From an uncultured Clostridia bacterium (GTDB taxonomy: Bacteria; Bacillota; Clostridia; Christensenellales; CAG-917), in assembly GCA_934254835.1 (NCBI GenBank), contig CAKQMI010000021.1:1-32395 (forward strand): a stretch of 32,395 bases of DNA. Reading direction: 5' to 3'. The position numbers and the translations under genes are program-made. Shown here one piece after another: positions 26,436 through 32,395 of this stretch. Below the pieces are notes generated by a model. The model had not been told where the DNA came from. It worked only from the letters and a program-made list of their open reading frames with translations, and made no database searches. Position 1 is the stretch's first letter, and the number at the start of each line of letters is the position of its first letter.

Positions 26436-27407
26436 TTAGGTTGTCTCAATTGTTGCAATATTTTCAGAATTTTTCATGGAATTTAGCACCAAAAAGACGA
26501 AATCTTGCGTTTTTTCAAGGATTTTACGCCCTGTCGGCGTGACCGTCGACACTGCAAACGCATGGCGTCCGTATAGCGCGCCCGTACATTTCAAAAGTTC
26601 GTTTTTGACGCCCAATTTGTCGAATTTTGCTTTCAATGCGTAACTATCGACGATCAAAGCGTCGTGTTCGGCGCAGATAATGAACGTCGGCGCGAAGTTT
26701 TCGTCCAAAAACTTTTCGGGATAAATGACGTTTATACGGTCCTCGGCGAGCCCTTCTCTGATATCTTTCACGGGGATATCCGTCAGACTTTCCACCATAA
26801 TATCCATATTCGGGAACTTGGACGACGCGAGCGAACGCATATCGAACGCCCCGCAATTGAAGACGTTTGCGGAAATTTTGAACTCGTCGGCGTGGCGGAA
26901 TTTGAGCCCCATAATATCAAGTACTTCTTTATGATTTGCGATGAAATTCAAAATCATGCCGAAATACACGCCGGCCGACTCCCCTCCGAAGATGATTTTC
27001 GACGTATCGATATTCAATCTTTCGGCGTTGTCGAACAAGAAATCGACGGCGTCCAGCACGTCCTGCACGGGATACGGAAATTGCTTAATCGGCGACCACT
27101 GATAGTCGATATTCGCAACGACGACGCCCTTTTTTGCAAACTCGAAGCAATATGTACGGCGCATACTTTTGACGCCCGAAATCCACCCGCCCCCGTGAAC
27201 GTAAATCATAAGAGGAAGTTTTTCGGACTGATTTTTCGGTCTGATGACATCGAGGTTATTGTATTTCCCCTGCCCGTACGGCACGCATTTTTCAAGCGAC
27301 ACGTCGTAGGAATTCGGGCTTCTGTGCAGTAAAATTTCGGCAAGACGCTCGGAAAAATTCAACAAATAATGCAACGTTTTTGCTTTGAAAACGCGGTTTT
27401 TATCCAT
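26436..27407 (-). CDS. alpha/beta hydrolase, esterase/lipase (HSL-like)
   Basis: This 323-residue alpha/beta hydrolase has no signal peptide. The oxyanion-hole motif HGGGW is at 71-75, the nucleophile S144 is in GGESAG, and the likely triad acid and base are D249 (CAEHDALIVD) and H282 (GRHAF). This arrangement fits the hormone-sensitive-lipase/acetyl-esterase group, which cleaves small acyl esters, including acetyl groups on sugars; substrate cannot be told from sequence. The ATG is preceded by GGGAG (27413-27419 on the complement). It is alone on its strand, divergent from the recombinase gene. Confidence 0.85.
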   Translation of the reverse strand: MDKNRVFKAKTLHYLLNFSERLAEILLHRSPNSYDVSLEKCVPYGQGKYNNLDVIRPKNQSEKLPLMIYVHGGGWISGVKSMRRTYCFEFAKKGVVVANIDYQWSPIKQFPYPVQDVLDAVDFLFDNAERLNIDTSKIIFGGESAGVYFGMILNFIANHKEVLDIMGLKFRHADEFKISANVFNCGAFDMRSLASSKFPNMDIMVESLTDIPVKDIREGLAEDRINVIYPEKFLDENFAPTFIICAEHDALIVDSYALKAKFDKLGVKNELLKCTGALYGRHAFAVSTVTPTGRKILEKTQDFVFLVLNSMKNSENIATIETT

Positions 27408-27486
27408 AAATTGCTCCCTTTTGATAATCTTTAATATAAATATATCATAATTATTTTAATATTTCCATATATAGCGTTAAAATGTT

Positions 27487-27515
27487 TTGTATTTTATGCA
27501 TAGTTGTGTTAAAAT
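27487..27515 (+). promoter_or_regulatory. sigma-A promoter of the recombinase gene
   Basis: TTGTAT (27487-27492), 17-bp spacer, TAAAAT (27510-27515) with extended -10 TG at 27507-27508. The predicted start falls at about 27522, the A of the ATG, so the mRNA would be leaderless. Confidence 0.6.
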
Positions 27516-27521
27516 TTGCTT

Positions 27522-28583
27522 ATGGAAAAAACTAATGATTATTTTAAGCAACGCAACATTGATTGCATCAAAAAAATCCGCGACGTCGAGCAGGAATTGC
27601 CTCAGTTTATCCCCGAATATTTTATCGGTATCGAGCACAACACGTCTGCGCTCACGAGGCTCAATTACGCATACGACTTAAGGATTTTCTTTTTTTATCT
27701 CGTCAACTACGTCCCGGCGTTTCAAAACGTCGGCTCGCCCGAAAACTTCACCATCGACGACCTAAAAAAAGTCACCACGACTCACCTCGAACGCTACACC
27801 GATTTCTTGACCTATTACGAATACAAAGGCAAGCATTACTCCAACGAAAACAACGGAAAAGCGCGAAAATTGTCGTCGGTGCGCGCGATGTTCAAGTACT
27901 TTTACAACAAGGAATATCTGCCCTCGAACGTCAGCGCAAAAATCACAATGCCGAAAATTAAGGACAAAGAAATCATTAAACTTGAGTCCAACGAAGTCGC
28001 CGACATTTTGAACGTCGCCGAAAACGGAAGTTCGTGCCTTACGAAGCATCAGGAAATATATCACGAGGTCACGCACATTCGCGACACCGCACTCCTCACC
28101 TTGTTTTTGGGCACGGGTATTCGTATCTCCGAGTGCGTGGGATTGAACGTCAACGACGTCGACTTCAACGTCAACGGATTTACAATCACAAGAAAAGGCG
28201 GGGCGCGCGTTATTTTGTACTTTTCGGACGAAGTAGCGGACGCACTGAAAGCGTATCTCAAGGAAAGAAACGAAAATCCGAAAGTCCCCAAAGACGAGCA
28301 AGCCCTCTTTTTGTCGATGCAAAACAAGCGACTTTCGACGCGCGCAATCCAAAATATCGTGCAAAAATACAGCCGTATCGTGTCGCCTCTCAAAAAAATT
28401 TCACCGCATAAACTGCGCAGTACTTACGGCACGAGCCTTTATCGAGAAACCGGCGACATTTACGTCGTTGCCGAAGTCCTCGGTCACCGCGACGTCAACA
28501 CCACGAAAAAGCACTACGCCACCATGAGCGACGATATCCGTCGCGCCGCCGCAAAAAAGGTTATTTTAAGAAAAGACGATTAA
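27522..28583 (+). CDS. tyrosine recombinase (XerC/XerD-like integrase)
   Basis: This 353-residue site-specific recombinase has an N-terminal SAM-like core-binding domain (about 35-135) and a C-terminal catalytic domain with R201 (GTGIRISE), K225 (TRKGG), H296-x2-R299 (HKLRS), H322 (LGHRD) and nucleophile Y332. The set is complete, so it should be active. It is about 50 residues longer than typical XerC/XerD, with extra N-terminal sequence. No phage or transposon genes flank it. I did not identify a dif-like site nearby. ATG 27522 lacks a Shine-Dalgarno; an in-frame TTG at 27516 is the only close alternative. It could be the chromosome dimer resolvase or a stranded integrase. Confidence 0.9.
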   Translation: MEKTNDYFKQRNIDCIKKIRDVEQELPQFIPEYFIGIEHNTSALTRLNYAYDLRIFFFYLVNYVPAFQNVGSPENFTIDDLKKVTTTHLERYTDFLTYYEYKGKHYSNENNGKARKLSSVRAMFKYFYNKEYLPSNVSAKITMPKIKDKEIIKLESNEVADILNVAENGSSCLTKHQEIYHEVTHIRDTALLTLFLGTGIRISECVGLNVNDVDFNVNGFTITRKGGARVILYFSDEVADALKAYLKERNENPKVPKDEQALFLSMQNKRLSTRAIQNIVQKYSRIVSPLKKISPHKLRSTYGTSLYRETGDIYVVAEVLGHRDVNTTKKHYATMSDDIRRAAAKKVILRKDD

Positions 28584-28593
28584 AAAACCGCCG

Positions 28594-28628
28594 AAGTATT
28601 ATGAAATCTTGACTTTTTTATAATACTT
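28594..28628. promoter_or_regulatory. 9-bp inverted repeat inside the PadR-gene promoter (operator candidate)
   Basis: AAGTATTAT (28594-28602) and ATAATACTT (28620-28628) are perfect reverse complements 17 bp apart. The -35 box lies between the arms, and the right arm fills most of the -35/-10 spacer, a layout suited to repression, perhaps by the PadR-type protein encoded just downstream. It could alternatively form a weak AU-rich hairpin after the recombinase gene. Confidence 0.45.
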
Positions 28629-28637
28629 ATTTATAAT
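28609..28637 (+). promoter_or_regulatory. sigma-A promoter of the PadR-like gene
   Basis: TTGACT (28609-28614), 17-bp spacer, TATAAT (28632-28637): eleven of twelve consensus bases. Predicted start near 28644, just before ribosome site GAGGTG (28645-28650) and ATG 28656. Confidence 0.75.
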
Positions 28638-28655
28638 TTACTTTGAGGTGAATAT

Positions 28656-30941
28656 ATGGACGTATCATCAATAAACAGCGACCTTATCCGCGGAAACGTG
28701 ACTACGATTATCCTGAAAGCCCTGCTCGACGAGGACAGGTACGGATACGACATTTTGCGCGAAATCGAAGTCAAAAGCGGTGGTCAATACAAACTCAAAC
28801 AGCCCACGTTATACAGTTGTTTGAAACGCCTCGAAAAACAAGGACTTATCAGTTCCTACTGGGGCGACGAAAGCGACACCGAAGGCGGACGCAGACGTTA
28901 CTACGCCCTGACCGACGCGGGCAAAAACTATCTGCAAAAAATGCAAAGCGAGTACGAGTATTCCCGCACGATTTTGGACAGTTTGTTGTCCGAGGATAAA
29001 TTCGATTTTGAAAACGAGGACGCGCCTTTCGACATCAATAGTCTGCGCCCTTACACCAAGCGTGGCGGGGACGATGACGAAAAAGATACACAAAAAGACG
29101 AGGCAAAAACGCCCGAAGTTATTCGTGGCGTGCCGTCCGAGAAATCAGAAAAACGGGACGACGGTTCGACGTACAAATCGATTTATAGCAACGACACCCC
29201 CGCTGAAACCAAGCCCGACGAACAGCAAAAATCAATGTTTGCCCCGTTTGATCGTGGCGCAAGTTCTTATGATACCGAGTATCGTCACACATCAAGTTCC
29301 GTTTCGGACATGCTCTCGCGCATCGACGATATTTTGAGTGCAAAACCCGAAAAAGAAGAAGTCGAAACGGAAGAAAAGGTTGAAATTTCGGAAGTCAAAA
29401 CCAACATTCTCGGAAAACCTATCGTTGACGATAAAAAGACGGAAATTTCTGAAAATATACCAAAAAAACACGAGGAAACCGAGGAAAAACCCGTCGAAAA
29501 GTCGTTTGATAAACCGACGCCCGCGCCCTACACCGAGCCTACTGAGGAAGAAATCGCGCTGGCAAAAGCAATTCTTTTGGAAACCGAAAATATCAAAGCC
29601 GACGTCGAGGACGAAGAGCACCTTTTAAGGCGCGACGCCGCAAAACGCGCGCTTTCCATTGGCTCCTACGCCGACAACAGCAAAAATATCGTCGAAAAGT
29701 ACGACGAGGCGCAACGACTTTTGGAAAAGAAAGCCGATACTCCCGAGGAACAAGTCGAGGAACAACCGGAAGTTGTCGACGACCGCTCGGCTCGTGAGAA
29801 ACTCTTTGGCGAAAGGCAAAACGACGCACCCGCCGAGTCTCCCGACCGCACCGCCGAACGCGAGGCTGCCGCAAAAATCCTTTTCAATCGAGATCAACAA
29901 ACGGAAAATAAAACCGAGGAGCCGTCCCCTTATCCGAATCCTTATATGATTTTCGATAAGTACAGTAATCCCCAAAAACCGCAGGAAATCAAGATCCAGT
30001 ACGATCCGAAAGAGGTGTTTTCAAAGTACGGCGAACAGAACAAAACCCCCGAAAAACACTACGATCCCAAGGAAATTTTCGATAAATATAACGGGAAAGA
30101 ACAGCCGAAACAGGAAGAAGAACGTCACTTCGATCCAAAGGAAGTCTTCGACAAGTACAATCCGGACAGGCAAATCGCGCCCGAACCCGAAAAACACTAT
30201 GATCCGCGCGATGTTTTTGACAAATACAATAAAAAAGAAGAGCCCGCACCCAAGGAATCCGCGCGAGTCAATATCGAACGCTCGCCCGTTGCGCCCGCTT
30301 CGTCTTTCAGTTTCCGTCAAAACGACGACATCGTGAACTATCGCGATGCTTTTTCGGGACTTCGTAACACCACCTCGCAATCGGACGATGAGGACGACGC
30401 TGTGGAACTCAGACAAAAACCCGCCAGCAGTATTGACCTCAAAACTAAACTGTTTTCCGAAGGCTATAAACTCAGACCGTATTCACGCGAGAACACCGAA
30501 AACTATTATTCGTTGAATTACATAAAGAAAAATCGCCTCAGTCGCGACTGTTATGCAATTCTTTACGCGCTGATATGCATCGAAGTCCTCATCGGATTTG
30601 CAATTTTCAGAACCGCTTTTCCGCCTATGGCGTACGCGGCGGTTTGTATAGTCGCACTTCTTGTGCCCGCCGTGCCGTTCGTCGTCTGGACGATGAATCC
30701 CGACAAACGCGTCCACGCAAATTACAATTTCAAGACGTCGATACTAAACCGATTTATGCTTTATCTCAATCTTTTGGTCATCGTATGTCTTGTCGGTTTC
30801 TTCGGATTCGGCGCAAACATAAACGATGTGAAATCAATGATGGCACCGATAATAATCCCCGCGATACTTCTTCTGAATATTCCGTTGAGCGCAGTCATAT
30901 ACTGCATACTGTATAAGACAAAAAAGTATCACATATCTTAA
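28656..30941 (+). CDS. PadR-type winged-helix protein with long charged linker, tandem repeats and four membrane segments
   Basis: This 761-residue composite protein begins with a complete PadR N-terminal winged helix at about residues 8-95 (IRGNVTTIILKALLDEDRYG, then LKQPTLYSCLKRLEKQGLI and GGRRRYYALTDAGK). About 490 residues of highly charged, low-complexity sequence follow, rich in E, K, D and P. Within it lie repeats of the form YDPKEVFDKYN (starting at about 449, 469, 492 and 515, with a partial copy near 428). A tail of four hydrophobic segments (about 633-655, 659-680, 698-720, 728-752) ends the protein. Typical PadR regulators are 100-200 residues and soluble. This one should be membrane-bound with the DNA-binding domain in the cytoplasm. 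Reading frame is intact, with a strong ribosome site. Function and ligand unknown. Confidence 0.85.
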   Translation: MDVSSINSDLIRGNVTTIILKALLDEDRYGYDILREIEVKSGGQYKLKQPTLYSCLKRLEKQGLISSYWGDESDTEGGRRRYYALTDAGKNYLQKMQSEYEYSRTILDSLLSEDKFDFENEDAPFDINSLRPYTKRGGDDDEKDTQKDEAKTPEVIRGVPSEKSEKRDDGSTYKSIYSNDTPAETKPDEQQKSMFAPFDRGASSYDTEYRHTSSSVSDMLSRIDDILSAKPEKEEVETEEKVEISEVKTNILGKPIVDDKKTEISENIPKKHEETEEKPVEKSFDKPTPAPYTEPTEEEIALAKAILLETENIKADVEDEEHLLRRDAAKRALSIGSYADNSKNIVEKYDEAQRLLEKKADTPEEQVEEQPEVVDDRSAREKLFGERQNDAPAESPDRTAEREAAAKILFNRDQQTENKTEEPSPYPNPYMIFDKYSNPQKPQEIKIQYDPKEVFSKYGEQNKTPEKHYDPKEIFDKYNGKEQPKQEEERHFDPKEVFDKYNPDRQIAPEPEKHYDPRDVFDKYNKKEEPAPKESARVNIERSPVAPASSFSFRQNDDIVNYRDAFSGLRNTTSQSDDEDDAVELRQKPASSIDLKTKLFSEGYKLRPYSRENTENYYSLNYIKKNRLSRDCYAILYALICIEVLIGFAIFRTAFPPMAYAAVCIVALLVPAVPFVVWTMNPDKRVHANYNFKTSILNRFMLYLNLLVIVCLVGFFGFGANINDVKSMMAPIIIPAILLLNIPLSAVIYCILYKTKKYHIS
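29937..30230 (+). repeat. coding tandem repeat, consensus [YF]DPKEVFDKYN
   Basis: Four clear copies (YDPKEVFSKYG, YDPKEIFDKYN, FDPKEVFDKYN, YDPRDVFDKYN) and one degenerate copy (NPYMIFDKYSN), spaced 20-23 residues apart by acidic/proline-rich spacers. Codons differ between copies, which argues for maintained protein sequence rather than a recent DNA duplication. Confidence 0.8.
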
Positions 30942-30955
30942 AAAACCCGCATGAA

Positions 30956-30990
30956 AAAGCCGTGACACGAAGTCACGGCTTTGTTTTTTG
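30956..30990. terminator. strong bidirectional intrinsic terminator
   Basis: Perfect 11-bp stem AAAGCCGTGAC (30956-30966) / GTCACGGCTTT (30972-30982) with loop ACGAA, followed by GTTTTTTG on plus. On minus the stem is followed by TTTTTC and further on another T-run. It serves both the PadR-like gene and the convergent rnhA. Confidence 0.92.
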
Positions 30991-31005
30991 TAAAAATCGA
31001 AAATA

Positions 31006-31455
31006 TTATTTCATTGCTTTTTTGATTTCGTCACGCGCCATTTTGTCACAACGATTGTTGTAAACGTTGTCGGAGTGACCTTTCACTCTGACGAATCTTA
31101 CGACGTGTTTTTCCACCTCGAACACAAGGCTTTTCCAAAGGTCGACGTTTTTCACATCGTCTTTTGAAGCGGTGCGCCAGTTATTCTTTTTCCAACCTTC
31201 GAGCCAGCCTTGCAAAAACGGATCGGTCGCATACGCGCTGTCCGACACGACTGTCACGTCGCATTTTTCTTTCAATTGCCTCAATCCTTGGATAATCGCA
31301 AACAACTCCATACGGTTGTTTGTAGTGTCCTTGTTGTATCCGCTGATTTCCTTTTCGACGCCTTTATAAATAAGGATAGCCGCCCAACCGCCCGCACCGG
31401 GATTGCCACTGCACGCACCGTCGGTATAAACGTCAACATGTTTAAGTTCAGACAT
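31006..31455 (-). CDS. rnhA: ribonuclease HI
   Basis: This 149-residue enzyme cleaves the RNA strand of RNA-DNA hybrids. The four catalytic acids are seen: D12 (VYTDGACSGNPG), E50 (NNRMELFA), D72 (VVSDSAYA) and D137 (NNRCDKMARDE), with the flexible-loop histidine H127 in VKGHSDN. A WLEGWKKNNWRTA basic handle typical of the E. coli type is present. ATG at 31455 sits 10 nt after AGGAG; an in-frame GTG at 31461 is only 4 nt from it. The start lies inside the proC 3' end, so the two are coupled. Confidence 0.95.
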   Translation of the reverse strand: MSELKHVDVYTDGACSGNPGAGGWAAILIYKGVEKEISGYNKDTTNNRMELFAIIQGLRQLKEKCDVTVVSDSAYATDPFLQGWLEGWKKNNWRTASKDDVKNVDLWKSLVFEVEKHVVRFVRVKGHSDNVYNNRCDKMARDEIKKAMK

Positions 31456-32248
31456 TTTCACTCAGCTCCTTACTTCTTTTTTCGCATTTTTGCATGCCGT
31501 CCTTGATAATTCCTTCGAGGTTATTTTCCTTGAAAGCGTTGACCGCCTCGATTGTGGTACCGCCGGGACTGCACACGTTTTTTATGAGCGTATCGACGTC
31601 GGTTGTGCGATTTTCGACCATTTTCACCGCGCCGAGGAAGGTTTGCAAGGTAAGTTCTTCGCTGATTTTTTCAGAAAGTCCCATCTCGACGCCGGTATCC
31701 ATCATTGCTTTTATGAAGGTATAGACGTATGCGGGACCGCTTCCGCTGACAGCGGTGACAGCGTCAAAATAGCTTTCGTCCAGCAAAACGACTTTTCCAA
31801 GACTTTTGAAAATATCGAAGACGAGCGTCTTTCCTGCATCATCAAAATCGCCCGCGTCGATTGCGCACGCGCCTTCGCCCAAAAGACAAGGCGTATTCGG
31901 CATAACTCTTGCGACCTTTGCGCCCTCAAAAAAACCTTTCAGCGTTTTTTTGTTTATGCCCGCCATAATACTGATGATTTGAAGATTTTCAAATTTCGGA
32001 AAGTCCTTGAAAATCACTTTGGCGACCTGCGGTTTGACGGCAAGTATTATAAATTCGGCGTTTTTGAATAATACTTTGTTGTCTTTTTGAGTATTAACGC
32101 CCTGATTTTTGATGATATTCAGTTTTTCGTCGTCGATGTCGCTCACGACGATTTTTTCGGGCGAGATAACCCCCGTCCTCAAAATCCCGTTAAGGATCGC
32201 GCTTGCCATATTACCCGCGCCTACGATGCCAAGTTTATAATCGTACAT
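31448..32248 (-). CDS. proC: pyrroline-5-carboxylate reductase
   Basis: This 266-residue enzyme performs the last step of proline synthesis, NAD(P)H reduction of pyrroline-5-carboxylate. It has an N-terminal Rossmann motif GIVGAGNMASAI (about 7-18), the AVKPQ segment, and the C-terminal dimerisation domain with AVSGSGPAYVYTFIKAM and SPGGTTIEAV. Start at 32248 is preferred over 32254 because GAGG lies 6 nt upstream of the former but touches the latter. It overlaps rnhA by 8 nt. It is divergent from tRNA-Trp. Confidence 0.96.
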   Translation of the reverse strand: MYDYKLGIVGAGNMASAILNGILRTGVISPEKIVVSDIDDEKLNIIKNQGVNTQKDNKVLFKNAEFIILAVKPQVAKVIFKDFPKFENLQIISIMAGINKKTLKGFFEGAKVARVMPNTPCLLGEGACAIDAGDFDDAGKTLVFDIFKSLGKVVLLDESYFDAVTAVSGSGPAYVYTFIKAMMDTGVEMGLSEKISEELTLQTFLGAVKMVENRTTDVDTLIKNVCSPGGTTIEAVNAFKENNLEGIIKDGMQKCEKRSKELSENV

Positions 32249-32285
32249 TTTCATCCTCGAATTTTCGTTTCGATAACTCAATCGA

Positions 32286-32314
32286 TTGACTTAATTTTTT
32301 TAATAAGTTATAAT
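32286..32314 (+). promoter_or_regulatory. near-consensus sigma-A promoter of tRNA-Trp
   Basis: TTGACT (32286-32291), 17-bp spacer, TATAAT (32309-32314). Predicted start near 32321, about 11 nt before the tRNA 5' end. Confidence 0.8.
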
Positions 32315-32331
32315 GTGTTCGTTGCAAATTT

Positions 32332-32395
32332 AGGGGAGTGGCTCAACGGTAGAGCAGCGGTCTCCAAAACCGCCGGTTGCGTGTTCGAATCGCGT
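32332..32395 (+). tRNA. tRNA-Trp (anticodon CCA), truncated by window end
   Basis: Acceptor 5' strand AGGGGAG, D arm GCTC-AACGGTA-GAGC, anticodon stem GCGGT/ACCGC with loop CTCCAAA giving anticodon CCA, and T arm GCGTG-TTCGAAT-CGCGT. The 3' acceptor strand lies beyond the window. Confidence 0.93.

Noticed and set aside
17733..28628. Shared regulon motif TAATACT/AGTATTA at miaB and the PadR-like promoter
   Set aside because: The heptamer also occurs inside several coding regions here (for example near 9488, 13017, 15500, 17527 and 32042), and the two sites have opposite arm order and different spacing, so common regulation is not supported.
28584..28655. dif-like recombination site next to the recombinase
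   Set aside because: The 9-bp inverted repeat there has a 17-bp spacer containing a promoter element, unlike the 11-bp arms and 6-8-bp centre of Xer sites.
31490..32071. Plus-strand open frame of 193 codons
   Set aside because: Antisense to proC with no ribosome site or known motif; a shadow of the real gene.
1..32395. CRISPR array, transposon, phage or toxin-antitoxin module
   Set aside because: No regularly spaced direct repeats with unique spacers, no transposase or phage structural gene, and no small paired toxin-antitoxin frames were seen; the only recombination gene is the solitary tyrosine recombinase.

Overview
The window is a stretch of chromosome from an endospore-forming member of the Bacillota, most likely an uncultured Clostridia lineage. 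The evidence is the spoIIA operon (spoIIAA-spoIIAB-sigF) followed directly by a reduced spoVA cluster (spoVAC, spoVAD, spoVAE, with no spoVAA/spoVAB), a yunB-like spore gene, and Bacillota-type gene neighbours: pheST, mutS2, cysteine desulfurase-thiI, and miaB-mutS-mutL-miaA-ynbB. By eye the GC content is moderate to low. Genes are tightly packed, with many 4-nt stop/start overlaps. I cannot name a species from the sequence alone.

Layout: (1) 1-74, a minus-strand tRNA-Pro(TGG) with its own promoter. (2) 272-4447, a sporulation block: anti-anti-sigma factor, anti-sigma factor and sigma-F, then the DPA-channel genes spoVAC/AD/AE, then yunB. (3) 4609-15409, a long co-directional run that looks like one operon: pheS, pheT, a U32-family protein (RlhA-like), mutS2, a small membrane protein, a cysteine desulfurase and thiI. 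(4) 15413-17665, a minus-strand class A penicillin-binding protein that converges on thiI with only 3 nt between the stops. (5) 17740-25752, miaB-mutS-mutL-miaA-ynbB. Both enzymes of the ms2i6A37 tRNA modification pathway flank the mismatch-repair pair; hfq, often found next to miaA, is absent. (6) 25753-26435, a 683-bp AT-rich gap with hairpins, short repeats and a compact GC-richer element open on both strands. (7) 26436-28583, a minus-strand alpha/beta-hydrolase esterase divergent from a solitary tyrosine recombinase. (8) 28656-30941, a large composite protein with an N-terminal PadR-type winged helix, a roughly 490-residue charged low-complexity linker containing a tandem YDPKEVFDKY-type repeat, and four C-terminal membrane segments. 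(9) A bidirectional terminator, then minus-strand rnhA and proC, and a tRNA-Trp(CCA) cut off by the window end, with a near-consensus promoter.

Most of the window is conserved housekeeping and sporulation content. The least ordinary items are the membrane-tethered PadR-like protein and the 9-bp inverted repeat built into its promoter; two genes (miaB and the recombinase) whose good sigma-A promoters place the predicted transcription start at, or within about 2 nt of, the start codon with no Shine-Dalgarno sequence (predicted leaderless mRNAs), miaB also having a 20-bp palindrome over its start codon; and the unexplained compact element at 26256-26374.
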